Assembly (NCBI GenBank): GCA_947168045.1
Contig: CAMVKN010000037.1
Coordinates: 1-37,066, forward strand
DNA: 37,066 nucleotides
Reading direction: 5' to 3'
Source of the DNA: an uncultured Prevotellaceae bacterium
Lineage (GTDB): Bacteria > Bacteroidota > Bacteroidia > Bacteroidales > Bacteroidaceae
The notes under the pieces are model-generated. The model ran no database searches, had not been told where the DNA came from, and was given only the letters and a program-made list of their open reading frames with translations. Numbering within the stretch: the first letter of the stretch is position 1; every line of letters begins with the position of its first letter. Positions 1 through 9,600 of the stretch are shown one piece after another. Made by a program: the position numbers and the translations under genes.

Positions 1-20
1 CCGCATGGGATTCCGCAGGC

Positions 21-57
21 CCTCCCCTCCCTTCAAGGGGAGGGGTCGGGGGTGGGG
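21..57. repeat. GC-rich palindromic interspersed repeat, copy 1
   Basis: A C-rich arm, a short TTCAAG centre and a G-rich arm, followed by a G-rich tail. It resembles the copies at 340-408, 29658-29690 and 29799-29831. It lies downstream of the stop of the large minus-strand surface protein gene and could form a hairpin in its transcript. It has no T-run, so calling it a terminator would be a guess. Confidence 0.6.
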
Positions 58-71
58 TCTGTAACATTCGC

Positions 72-163
72 TCACTTAATCACGACCTTGAGCTTGCAGC
101 TCGAGCTCGTTCACGTTCGGAAATGAAAGCAGGCTTTCATTTCACTCACTTAATCACGACCTT
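72..163 (-). repeat. Stop-codon duplication element with two hairpins, copy 1
   Basis: Read on the minus strand, the last five codons and stop of the upstream gene (AAGGTCGTGATTAAGTGA, 146-163) recur exactly at 72-89, 74 bases downstream. Between them lie a perfect 11-bp hairpin with a 2-base loop (120-143), the conserved block TTCCGAACG, and a second hairpin, GAGCT-GCA-AGCTC (90-102). The same architecture occurs at 13230-13319 with compensating base changes in both stems. The duplication and hairpins are read directly; the function is unknown. Confidence 0.85.
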
Positions 164-3100
164 GCGGCCATGGTGGATATAGAGTCCCTTGGTGGTGGGC
201 TTGCCGTTGAGCTTGCGCCCGTCGAGGGAGTACCAGTCTTTTAGTTGAGAGTTGAGAGTTGAGAGTGAAGAGTTTGCTTCCGCATCAGCTATGCCGTTGG
301 TGTTGTCGCCAAAGTTCAGCTGGAAGGCACGGACGCTGCTCTCCCCTCCTTGGGGGTTGGGGGATGGGGGGTCAGACTCCCCTCCTTGGGAGGGGTTGGG
401 GGAGGCCATGATGCCATTGTTCAGCTGGAAGTAGGCGCGGCAGGCACCGATGGTCATCGCTGCGCTGGGATAGTAGAGCGTGTTGTTGCTGCCAAGGAAG
501 AGCATGGACCTGTCCTCGCTTGCAATTTTGTAGGGCGAGAAGGTGCCGTGGAAGGTGACTACGTCGGTCTCCACATCGGTATTCATACCAGTCTCTATGG
601 AAGTATCCTCGTCAATACTGTGGGTGGCAGTGATGCTGATGGTCACGCCCAAGAACGTAGGATCCTGCAGCTCTGTGCCCTCTGTCTGCTCCGTGCCCTC
701 CGTGTTCCACTTCACGATGTAGGGCTTGCCGGCCTCGATGCTGGTCAGGTTGTTCTCGCTGAAGTTGAGCGTCAGCGTGCCCTTGTCAAACGATGCGCTC
801 TCTAAGGTCTTCACCGTGGCCCCTGCGAGCGGCGTGCCCGTGAAGTCATTGACAGCGAAGGGCAGGCACAGCGTGTTCCACGAGCCGTCCTTGTAGAGTA
901 TGCGACCGCTGAGGGTGACGCTGTTGGCCCGGATGCCATTATACTTGTTCAGGAGCGGCATGTTGTCGGTGCCGGTGTCTGTCAGGCTGAGCTCAATCTT
1001 CTTGTAGCGGGCCACGAGCGTAGTGGCGGCCGTCCTCTGTGCACCGGGCTGAATCAGCCTCTCGTCCGTCTGTTGCTCGAAGGAGGTACCGGGGGTTGAG
1101 GTCTCGGTCTCTGCCCAGCCCACGAACTCCCAGCCCAGTGGCACGTCGTCGCAGTCGGGCACTTCATAGGTCTGGCCTGTTGCCACCTCCTGCACAATGG
1201 CACTATAGGCGTTGCTGGTTTCGTTATACGTATAGAGCGTCACTTTATAAGTGTGCACACCCGTGACGTATCCGCAGACGCAGGTGCCCGTGGCGTCATG
1301 GTTCTTTGTGACCGAGTAGGGACAGTAGCTACAGTGGGCGGTGTGGGTGTTGTCGCCGTTGATGGTGTAGGTGCAGCTGCGGTGGGTGCAGGGACGAACG
1401 GTCACCTGTTGTTCGGTGGCCGTGGTCAGGGTGCTCACGCGGTTGGCCTCAGCGGAGATGGTTTCGCCCATCGCCACGGCCAGGTTGCCGCTGATGCTCA
1501 CGGAGCCGCCGCGGTCGGGATTGATTCGTATGGCCGGACTCGCTGTCCAGGTCGAGGAGTTTTCAGATATTTTTATATCCCTTATCTGGCCCGACTTAAG
1601 CGTCAATGTTGTGTTGTCGCCATGAATCTGTATGGGGCAGTCGACCCACGTGTCTCTTTGGCTGTTTTCATTTACCTTAGAGCCTCCGGCGCCGATGGCA
1701 CCGCCACTCATGGACGAGGCCGTCACGTTGCCGCCAAGGAGCTGGATGAGGCCCTCCGGATAGATTTCTCCGGCAGCACCGCTGCCGATGCCTGCTCCAC
1801 AGCCCGACCAGTTGATTGTAGTGTTGTCGCCGTTGTATTCGCCTTTGGCGATGACTGTTGCTCCACCGTCGATGATAATCCAGCCATACATGGATGACTT
1901 GCCGTCTTCAACAGTGGTGCCAGTGCCGATGCCAGCACCGCCGTTGATGCCTGTGGCCGTAACCTTGCCGCCGCTGATGTTGATGCTGCCGTTGAAGTTG
2001 GTGCCGACACCGGTGCCGATGCCTGCGCCGCCATTGGTCGATGTGGCGGTCACGTCACCGCCCGAGATGTTGACGAGCACCTTCTTGTCTGAGCTCTGCC
2101 TGGACATGCCGGTGGTGGTATATCCGCGGCCGATGCCGGGGCCGTTGCCATCGGTCGTGGCCGTGATGTTGCCGCCGCTGATGTCAACCTTGCAGAAGTC
2201 AGAGTTGTAGCCGCTGCCGATGCCGGCGCCGCCATGCTTGCCTGTGGCGTTGACCGTTGCCGGTTGGCCATTGACACTTTGTGTTGCGTCGTAGAAGTAA
2301 ATACCCCGACATTCGCCTTTATAGCCGCCGCCGATGCCGGCAGCACCTCCGACGGTGACATCGCTGTATTGCTCGCCTCCTATGGCCGTGATGTTGCCGC
2401 CGCGCACCTCGATGCCCGTGGCATAACCATATCTGCCGCCGCCGATGCCGGCTCCACGCCTGCCGCCGGTGGCTGTCACCGTGCCGCCGTAGAACGACGT
2501 GGTGCTGGAGTGCCCCTCGTCGCCGCCACCGATGCCGGCACCCTCGTTGCCGCCTTGTGCCGTCACCGTGCCGCCGTAGATGCTGAACATGGCACCATGG
2601 CCCTGACGACCGCCGCCGATGCCTGCCGCTCTCTCGCCGCCCGTGGCGTTGACCGTACCGCCATAAACCGCTACGTAGCCTGCCGTACCGTCCGTGTGCT
2701 TATCGCCGCTGCCGATGCCTGCGCCGTACTCGCCGCCCTGCGCCGTGACGCTGCCGCCATAGACATAGAGGCCGCTGTTGTTGGCCTGCGTGCCGAAGCT
2801 TTGGCCATCGCCGCCGCCGATGCCCGCACCGTATTTTTTGTTACCCCTGGCATGGATGGTGCCGCCGTGGATGTTGATTATTCCGGCGTTGCCATCGTTG
2901 CTGCCGCCACTGCCGATGCCGGCGGCACCGTCGTAGCTGTTGGCGACGATGAGCTGGCCCGTGTTGCCTGCTTGACCGTAGATGTTGAGCACGGCATTGG
3001 ACTTCAGTTCCACCTTCACGCCGCCCGTGACGGTGAGCGAAGCGCCATCGCACAGGATGAGGTTGCCGGTGCCGTTGACCGTCAGAGTCCCGATGTTGAT

Positions 3101-4375
3101 GTTGCTATTAACCACATACCATCGTCCGCCGCTCAGCTCGGTCCAGCCGCCGATATTGTTGACAAGAGGGGTGTACTCGCCGTCGGCTATGGTCTTTTCC
3201 TCGGTAGTCAGCGTCTTGGTGCTTTGATTCCAGGTGTGGTCAACGTATTTGTAGCCTGTGCGCGTGAGCTTGGCCTCCGTGTTGTTGGAGTTCCAACCAA
3301 TGCTGCCGGAGATACGGCTGCTTCCTACATGGAAGTAGGTGCTGGGGTCTGCAGTGTTCATTGAGGCGCGATAGCCCGAAGTGAAACTGCCCTGCTCCAC
3401 CTCGGTCACCACGCCGATGCTGGCTTCTGGACTGAGAGACCCCACGATGGTGATGAGCTGGTAGCTCGAAAGATAGACATCGTCGGCTGTGTTGTCCTTC
3501 ACCACAGGCGTGCCGCTCATCTTCAGCGTCGAACCATCGGCAGTCATAAAAATGCCGCCACCTTGCTGGGCAGTGTTGCCCGTGATGGTACAATGGCTTT
3601 CCATCTGCACCGTGCCCTTCCCGAACATATAAATGCCGCCACCATAATGATTGGTACTGTTGTCCGTGATGGTAACGTTGTTGAGGTAGAGCTGGCCTTC
3701 GCTGGCGATGGCTCCGCCGCCCAACTGGGCGCTGTTGCCGCTGATGTTGGCGGCGCTGTTGAAGCAGGTTATGCTGACCGTTCTGTTGCTATAGATGCCG
3801 CCGCCATACGTTCCGGCTGTGTTGTTCGTAATGCTGCCACCACTAATGTTCAGCGTGCCTTCATTGTGGATGCCGCCGCCGAACTGTCCTGCGGTGTTGC
3901 CGGTGATGGTGCCGCCGCTGATGGTCAGCGTGCCGTGGTTCTCAATGCCGCCGCCGTAGCCGTAACCGCCCTCGGCGATCTGGTCGGCGCGGTTGCCGGT
4001 GATGGTGCCGCCGCTGATGGTCAGCGTGGCGCCTTCTTCGACATAGATGGCGCCGCCCTGAAAGGACCAGCCGCCGGTAATCTTGCCGCTGTTGTCGCTC
4101 TTGTCTGTGATGGTCAGATTTCCGCCATTCTTCACGTAGATGACCTGTCCACCGGCATCGGCAGCAGTCATCTGGCGTGTCAGCGTGTGGCCGTTCAGGT
4201 CGAGGGTAACGGTGCCACTAATATCCAGTCGGCCACTGCTCAGCGTGATGTCCGTGCCGAGCTTGATATTTGTTCCTGAGCGTAGGGTGCTCTCCGTCAT
4301 GACCGTGGTCTGCGCCCAAAGTCCCTGCGCCACGATGAGCAGTGCGGCGAGGAGGCTAAACGTTTTGTTGTTCAT
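146..4375 (-). CDS. Giant secreted beta-helix surface protein with KVVIK-type C-terminal tail
   Basis: The product is about 1409 residues and probably exported and surface-attached or adhesin-like. The start at 4375 is chosen because MNNKTFSLLAALLIVAQG is a clean signal peptide ending at WAQ; an in-frame ATG at 4408 would add 11 polar residues. Residues about 40-290 carry repeats such as ISGGTITGN and GGGI typical of right-handed parallel beta-helices. Residues about 480-895 carry many GAGIGGG-like repeats on a period of about 25-40 residues. A cysteine cluster (HCSYC, CVCG) near 1000-1032 precedes a GWEFVGW segment like Listeria-Bacteroides repeat domains. The tail GLYIHHGRKVVIK matches two other proteins here. 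Two repeat-derived stretches are embedded near the C-terminus (about 1322-1345 and 1368-1377). It lies 79 bp downstream of the amylase gene and is probably co-transcribed. The ligand is unknown. Confidence 0.85.
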   Translation of the reverse strand: MNNKTFSLLAALLIVAQGLWAQTTVMTESTLRSGTNIKLGTDITLSSGRLDISGTVTLDLNGHTLTRQMTAADAGGQVIYVKNGGNLTITDKSDNSGKITGGWSFQGGAIYVEEGATLTISGGTITGNRADQIAEGGYGYGGGIENHGTLTISGGTITGNTAGQFGGGIHNEGTLNISGGSITNNTAGTYGGGIYSNRTVSITCFNSAANISGNSAQLGGGAIASEGQLYLNNVTITDNSTNHYGGGIYMFGKGTVQMESHCTITGNTAQQGGGIFMTADGSTLKMSGTPVVKDNTADDVYLSSYQLITIVGSLSPEASIGVVTEVEQGSFTSGYRASMNTADPSTYFHVGSSRISGSIGWNSNNTEAKLTRTGYKYVDHTWNQSTKTLTTEEKTIADGEYTPLVNNIGGWTELSGGRWYVVNSNINIGTLTVNGTGNLILCDGASLTVTGGVKVELKSNAVLNIYGQAGNTGQLIVANSYDGAAGIGSGGSNDGNAGIINIHGGTIHARGNKKYGAGIGGGDGQSFGTQANNSGLYVYGGSVTAQGGEYGAGIGSGDKHTDGTAGYVAVYGGTVNATGGERAAGIGGGRQGHGAMFSIYGGTVTAQGGNEGAGIGGGDEGHSSTTSFYGGTVTATGGRRGAGIGGGRYGYATGIEVRGGNITAIGGEQYSDVTVGGAAGIGGGYKGECRGIYFYDATQSVNGQPATVNATGKHGGAGIGSGYNSDFCKVDISGGNITATTDGNGPGIGRGYTTTGMSRQSSDKKVLVNISGGDVTATSTNGGAGIGTGVGTNFNGSINISGGKVTATGINGGAGIGTGTTVEDGKSSMYGWIIIDGGATVIAKGEYNGDNTTINWSGCGAGIGSGAAGEIYPEGLIQLLGGNVTASSMSGGAIGAGGSKVNENSQRDTWVDCPIQIHGDNTTLTLKSGQIRDIKISENSSTWTASPAIRINPDRGGSVSISGNLAVAMGETISAEANRVSTLTTATEQQVTVRPCTHRSCTYTINGDNTHTAHCSYCPYSVTKNHDATGTCVCGYVTGVHTYKVTLYTYNETSNAYSAIVQEVATGQTYEVPDCDDVPLGWEFVGWAETETSTPGTSFEQQTDERLIQPGAQRTAATTLVARYKKIELSLTDTGTDNMPLLNKYNGIRANSVTLSGRILYKDGSWNTLCLPFAVNDFTGTPLAGATVKTLESASFDKGTLTLNFSENNLTSIEAGKPYIVKWNTEGTEQTEGTELQDPTFLGVTISITATHSIDEDTSIETGMNTDVETDVVTFHGTFSPYKIASEDRSMLFLGSNNTLYYPSAAMTIGACRAYFQLNNGIMASPNPSQGGESDPPSPNPQGGESSVRAFQLNFGDNTNGIADAEANSSLSTLNSQLKDWYSLDGRKLNGKPTTKGLYIHHGRKVVIK
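243..272 (-). repeat. Heptanucleotide repeat (AACTCTC family) inside a coding sequence
   Basis: On the minus strand this reads as about four tandem copies of a 7-base unit (ACTCTCA phase) within the C-terminal part of the surface protein, translated as LSTLNSQLK just before the terminal tail. The same family forms the spacer at 34021-34069, and a decayed copy encodes LSTLNSHLK in the amylase. Confidence 0.8.
340..408 (-). repeat. Tandem pair of GC-rich palindromic repeats inside a coding sequence
   Basis: Two adjacent copies of the palindromic family (core CCCCTCC-TTGG-GGAGGGG-like) are read through in frame as SPNPSQGGES and then PSPNPQGGES. The peptide is proline/glycine-rich and interrupts an otherwise ordinary C-terminal domain, which points to insertion of the repeat into the gene. 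Confidence 0.75.
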
Positions 4376-4454
4376 ATTTATTATTGTGTTGATTTGCTTA
4401 AAAGGCATTTGGTTCGATAGTGAAACCTCGTCTGGTGTAGGTGCTGCATGTGGG

Positions 4455-6437
4455 TCACAGCTCCAGTATGAGACTCTGCCGTGGCTTCAGCTCCAAGTCT
4501 TTCGTCAGGTCATAGTAGCGGCCGGTGAGTATGTCCTTGGCGCGTGTTGTGCCGTCGATGACCTCCTGATAGCGGCTCACCGCCATGGTGGCGGGCTTCG
4601 ACGAGCCGTTGAGGACGGTCATCACCGTATGCCTGACGAAGTGGTCGGGCTGGTCCAGGGCGTGGTCGTCCAGCTGCCGGGCGATGACATACACACCGTT
4701 GTAGGGAATGAACTGCTTCATCGTGCCCTCGCTGATGACCCTGTTGCCCTTGCGCCAGTGCAGCAGTCGGCTCAGCCATCCGAACATCTGCTGCTGTGCC
4801 CTGGTGCGCCCCTCAGTCGTGAAGGCGTTCTGCTTGTCGCCGGGGAAGCCGCCGGGGAAGTCCTGGCGCACGTTGCCGTCGGTCACCTCCTTGGTGCCGT
4901 TCATCATGATTTCCGTGCCGTAGTACAGCTGTGGGATGCGGTTCACCGTCAGCAGCAGGGCCAGCGCCTGTTTCAGCATCAGCGAGTCGCGGCCGTTGCC
5001 AAGGAAACGGTCGGTGTCATGGTTCTCGATGAACGCCAGTACCGACGATGGGTTGGGGTAGAGGTAGTCATAGACAAAGCTGTTGTAGATGCGGTTCATG
5101 CCCTGCCACCATCCGTCGGTATCCTCGTTCTTTGCCTGGCTGAGCTTGTCGAAGAACGAGAAGTCCATCACCGTCTTTAGGTGCGAGTTGAGCGTTGAGA
5201 GCCGGGAGTCGGCCTGCCATGCTGCGGTGTAGGCCGGTTCCGTCACCCATGTCTCGCCCACGGTGTTGAAGTGCGGGTATTCCTCCTCCAGCTCCTTCAT
5301 CCATTCGGCCATCGGCTCGCGATAGGCGTAGGGATAGGTGTCCATGCGGATGCCGTCGATGCCGGCAAACTCTATCCACCACTTCGAGTTCTGTATGAGG
5401 TAGCGCATCAGGTGCGGGTTGCGTTGGTTCAGGTCGGGCATTGAGGGCACGAACCATCCTTCTGTCGTCTCCTTCAGGTCCACGTCGGCGGCGTAGGGGT
5501 CCATCACCGGCGTCAGCTTGTAGCTGGTCTGCAGATACTTGCTGCCCTTCTTGTTCTCGCCGTAGCCCGTGGTGCGGTCGTGGCCGCTGTCGTCGCCCTC
5601 GCTCAGCCATTCGGGCGCATTGAACCAGTCCTTGCTGGGCATGTCCTTCACCCACGGGTGCTCCAGGCCACAGTGGTTGAAAATCATGTCCATCACCACC
5701 TTCAGCCCCCTGGCGTGACAGTCGCTGATGAGCTGTCGGTACTGCTCGTTGGAGCCGAAGCGCGGGTCCACACGGTAGTAGTCGGTGGTGGCATAGCCGT
5801 GATAGGTGCTGAAGCCGTTGTCCGTGTCGGGCGAGTTGTTCTCCAGGACGGGTGTGAACCACAGCGCCGTCACGCCCAGCTCCTCGAAGTAGTCCAGGTG
5901 CTGGCGAATGCCCTCGATGTCGCCGCCGTGGCGCAGCGATGGCTGGGTGCGGTCCTCGCGGTAGCTGTTCATCCCGGCCACGGGCTTGGTGTGGTCCATG
6001 CCCTGTGCAAAGCGGTCGGGCATCAGCAGGTAGAGCACGTCGCTGTTGTCGAAGCCCCGGCGCTCCTCGCCGCTCTTCTCGCGTGCCTTCAGCTCATACG
6101 TCAGTTCCAGAGGCTTCACCCTCTTCTCACCTCTCACCTCCAAGCGTAGTTTCATCGTGCCGGGCTGAGCCTCTCGTACATTTATATATATAAAGAGGTA
6201 GTTGGGCGAGTCGAGCCTCACCACGCTGTCCACTCTGACACCGGCATAGTCAGTGGTGGCATGGTCGAAACGGGCGATGCCCGGCCCCTGCAGCATCAGT
6301 TGCAGCGTCGGGTTCTTCATGCCCACATACCAGCAGGTGGGGTCAATGCGGTCGACGGAAGGTTTCTTGGCCTTGGCGGCTTGAAGTGTTGTTGCACTCA
6401 TCAGAATTAGTAGGAGGCTTAAGATGACTTGTTTCAT
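4455..6437 (-). CDS. GH13 alpha-amylase / neopullulanase-like glycoside hydrolase
   Basis: It hydrolyses alpha-1,4-glucans or related maltooligosaccharides, probably in the periplasm or at the outer membrane. The 660-residue product starts with a signal peptide (MKQVILSLLLILMSATTLQA). A cyclomaltodextrinase-type N-terminal beta domain (about 27-115) follows, including CWYVGMKNPTLQLML. The GH13 regions are all present: DMIFNH (250-255), GIRMDTYPY with nucleophile D366, FNTVGETW with acid/base E395, and FIENHDTDRF with D474. The C-terminal beta domain ends at about 660. An 11-residue segment SRLSTLNSHLK (411-421), just after the catalytic Glu region, looks like a decayed heptamer-repeat insertion. 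The family is certain; the exact specificity (pullulan, cyclodextrin or starch) is not. It is divergent from the gene at 6606 and upstream of the beta-helix protein. Confidence 0.93.
   Translation of the reverse strand: MKQVILSLLLILMSATTLQAAKAKKPSVDRIDPTCWYVGMKNPTLQLMLQGPGIARFDHATTDYAGVRVDSVVRLDSPNYLFIYINVREAQPGTMKLRLEVRGEKRVKPLELTYELKAREKSGEERRGFDNSDVLYLLMPDRFAQGMDHTKPVAGMNSYREDRTQPSLRHGGDIEGIRQHLDYFEELGVTALWFTPVLENNSPDTDNGFSTYHGYATTDYYRVDPRFGSNEQYRQLISDCHARGLKVVMDMIFNHCGLEHPWVKDMPSKDWFNAPEWLSEGDDSGHDRTTGYGENKKGSKYLQTSYKLTPVMDPYAADVDLKETTEGWFVPSMPDLNQRNPHLMRYLIQNSKWWIEFAGIDGIRMDTYPYAYREPMAEWMKELEEEYPHFNTVGETWVTEPAYTAAWQADSRLSTLNSHLKTVMDFSFFDKLSQAKNEDTDGWWQGMNRIYNSFVYDYLYPNPSSVLAFIENHDTDRFLGNGRDSLMLKQALALLLTVNRIPQLYYGTEIMMNGTKEVTDGNVRQDFPGGFPGDKQNAFTTEGRTRAQQQMFGWLSRLLHWRKGNRVISEGTMKQFIPYNGVYVIARQLDDHALDQPDHFVRHTVMTVLNGSSKPATMAVSRYQEVIDGTTRAKDILTGRYYDLTKDLELKPRQSLILEL
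5175..5207 (-). repeat. Decayed AACTCTC heptamer repeat within the amylase gene
   Basis: The minus-strand sequence has a recognisable but mutated 7-base periodicity (CTCTCAA, CGCTCAA, CTCGCAC) and encodes LSTLNSHLK, one residue different from LSTLNSQLK at 243-272. This looks like an old insertion kept in frame. Confidence 0.65.
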
Positions 6438-6459
6438 GGTCCTTGTGAATAATTTGCTG

Positions 6460-6467
6460 CAAAATTA
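6460..6467 (-). promoter_or_regulatory. Putative -7 box for the amylase operon
   Basis: TAATTTTG on the minus strand fits the Bacteroidetes -7 consensus TAnnTTTG and lies about 23 bases before the amylase ATG. No good -33 TTTG is seen at the usual distance, so the assignment is moderate. Confidence 0.5.
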
Positions 6468-6502
6468 CTTATTTTTTTTTATAAACGACATGATTTTTTG
6501 AC

Positions 6503-6540
6503 TTTTTCTTGCGCCAAGTCAAGAAAAAACATTATCTTTG
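6503..6540 (+). promoter_or_regulatory. Promoter for the secreted protein gene at 6606, with overlapping inverted repeat
   Basis: TATCTTTG at 6533-6540 is a full -7 match, and CTTG at 6508-6511 is a near-consensus -33 at 21 bases spacing. A 9-bp inverted repeat, TTTTTCTTG (6503-6511) and CAAGAAAAA (6520-6528), surrounds the -33 region and could be an operator. A sequence almost identical to 6503-6520 occurs inverted at 13974-13990. Confidence 0.7.
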
Positions 6541-6605
6541 CACCCGAAGTGGCTATCGATGCAACTGCAAAACAAATCAATCATACTTAATTAAACTGTA
6601 AACTT

Positions 6606-9600
6606 ATGAAAAAAAGACTACTTACACAACTGCTGGCCCTGGCCTGTGTGGTGTGTGCCCATGCCCTGAACGTGGGTGACTACATCTTCTCGCCTACGGC
6701 CAAGTATCGCGTGCTTAGCGCGAACATGGTCACCAACGGTGACTTCAGCGTTGGCGACGGCTTCGATGGCTGGACCAACCTCTTAGGCGAGGCCGTGGCC
6801 GCCAACTGGGCCATCAAGTCGGGCTTAGGCCCCAATGGCGAGTCCGTCATCCAGAGCCAGACAGCTTCTGAGGACTCCACCGCCTGGCTGTGCCGCTCCT
6901 GGCAGCTCGATGCCGGCACCTACACCTTCTCCTTCTGGGCCATGGGCGAACAGTCCATCTCCACCGGAGTCGGTGTGGTGAACAATAATGGTGCGTTCAC
7001 CACGCCCGGTTCCAACTACATGAACTTCTATGTGGCAGCCCCTGGCACCTACGACATTCAGACCGCCGTCCTGTCAGGACAGAACTTCAACACCAACTGG
7101 AAGCAGATTGTGTGCAGCGTCACCCTTGACGCACCTCAGACCGTGGCTTTCGCCGCCAAGAACGTGGCCACGGGCGTGTGCCTGACCAACTTCGAGATTT
7201 ACAGCGTCACCGAGGTCTATGACACCCGCGTGCTGCAGCGCTGGCAGTCCTACATCCAGCGCCTCTATGAGGATCCCGACCTGCCTGAGGAAAAGAGCGT
7301 GCTGGAGGAACCCCTCGGCGCCCTCGATGCCTTCATTACTGTTGACGGCTTGGCCGACGATGCTGAGGCCGTGGCCGGAATGTTGCAGAACCTGCAGGAG
7401 CAGATTGCCTACTTCCTCGACGCCAACGGTGGCGACACCGAGTCGGGCGACTGGAGCACGGTCGGCTACAAGAACTGGAACAACATCAACAATGCCAAGC
7501 TCGTGGGCTCATGGGAGACGCTCGGCGACCGCTGGGGCTTCTCGCCCAACGATGGGAGCCTGGAGCGCCCCGCCGAGGACGGCTATGTGCTCACTGCTGG
7601 TATCCAGCGCAGCTATAACCATGTGGGTAAGGGCGTGAAGGTGACCCGCAGCGACCTGCCCGCCGGCAAGTACTTCTTCCAGATTGAGGCCCAGGCTACT
7701 GCCGCTGCCAACAACGCAGCTCCTTACGGCAGCAACTCGGCCCGTCCCATCGTCGGCCCGACCCTCTGGGTGGGCACCGACAGCCTGACGCTGGCTGAGG
7801 ACACCATCAGCGGCGACTACTGGAAGACCTACTACCTCATCCGCGAGGTGAAGGAGGGCGAGACCGTCACCGCCGGCTTCCTCTTCCCCTCTTATGAGGA
7901 TGGCATGGGTGGCCGCTACAGCCTGCGCAACCCCCAGTTCCGCCTCTTGGGCAGGAATGTGGACCAGGTGCACCACTACCTGCGTGTGGGCGAGGTCGTC
8001 ACTCAGGAGAACGAGCTGAAGAACCGTCTCGACACCTATGCTAACGACGTGAAGAACCTCTACTGGGGTAAGGACTCGCTCTTTACCGTGCAGAGCCGTG
8101 CCCAGGCCATCTACGACAACGCCATCACCATCGTCACGCCGGAGCGTGAGACCCAGGTGGCTGATAACGCCGAGGGCGTGGCTGAGTTGGAGGCACTGCG
8201 CGACGAGCTGCTGGCCCAGGTCAACGACATGGCCCGTGCCAAGAACTGGATGACACGCATGAACAGCGTTCAGGACAGCCTGCGCACCTACATTGCCGAT
8301 GCCAACGCTTCCTTGGCCAACGAGGGCCATGCCAAGGCTGACGCCGGCCTGCGCACGTCGCTGCAGAGCGCCGTGGCCACCGGTCAGGGACTCATCGACG
8401 GTCTGGCCGTCATTGACGACATCGAGGGCACCATCGCCAAGAACGCTGAGCACTCCACCGCCAAGCAGGCCATCCGCGACGCTCGTCAGGACTTCGAGAT
8501 GTCGTGCGCCACACGTGCCTTCCCCGCTGAGCTGCAGTCGGAGAACCTGAACTTCGAGGCATGGACCAGCACCAAGACCACCTACGGCAGCGACCGCGAG
8601 GTGAACGGCTGGAAGATTATGATTGGCACCGACGGCAAGCAGTGGGACATCGCCGACAACAGGCAGTACAAGTCTGGCAAGCGCGCCAGCATCTGGCGTG
8701 GCACCAGCGTCGGCCCCAACGGCAAGATGTCGAAGACCCAGACCATCAGCAAGGCCGGTGTCTACGAGTTCCGCTCACGCGCCTTCTCAGCTGAGTACGG
8801 CGACCAAGCCAAGTGGGCTGAGTATATGAACATCGCCAAGATTCCTGGCTATATCTTGGACTGGGATGTATTTGAGAATATATATGTTGATACCATTTAC
8901 AATCCCAATGTGCGCCTGTTCTTCGGTCCCGATGGTGCCACCAACGACTCCATCACGCTGACGAAGTGCGCTCCTGCCGACTACCTGAAGTACTTTAACG
9001 GCACTGACAGCCTGCTCATCTATACGCGTGAGACCCCGATGGCTTACTCAGTCATCTACGTCAAGAACAACGACGCAGAAGAGGTGGTTGAGCTGGGCTT
9101 GGAGGCTTTCGAGAATGGTGCTACTTCTGGCGCCAACACCTTCGGCTTCGGTGACAACTCGCTGACCTACGTGGGCAAGGTGGAAGACTACACTGCCGAC
9201 ACGGATGCCGAGCTACAGGCTGTCACGGCAAGGGCCAAGGCTTATATTGACCAATATGCCGACGTGGATGATTTTGGCAGTATGACCATGAAGACTGAGT
9301 ACAATGTCGGGTGGATTCTCTATAAGCTGATGCGTTACATTGGCGATTCACGCTACCCATGGGCTGACGGTTTCAGCTATGTCGCTCCCAGCACACTGCA
9401 GGAGAAACAGAATGTCATCCTTTCGGTCAATGAGTATCTGAACATGATTGACCTCACCATCGATCCTCAGTTGCAGGGTGTGAAGGAGATTGCCACCGAG
9501 GCTCAGCCCGTTGCACGCCAGCAGCGCGGCACCTACACCCTCAGCGGTGTGAAGGTGAACGGCCAGCTCAAGCCGGGTCTCTACATCATCAACGGAAAGA

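Noticed and set aside
2234..3364. A 376-residue open frame on the plus strand
   Set aside because: It is the complement of the GAGIGGG repeat region; the alanine/valine/aspartate-rich product is a by-product of GCC-rich repeats.
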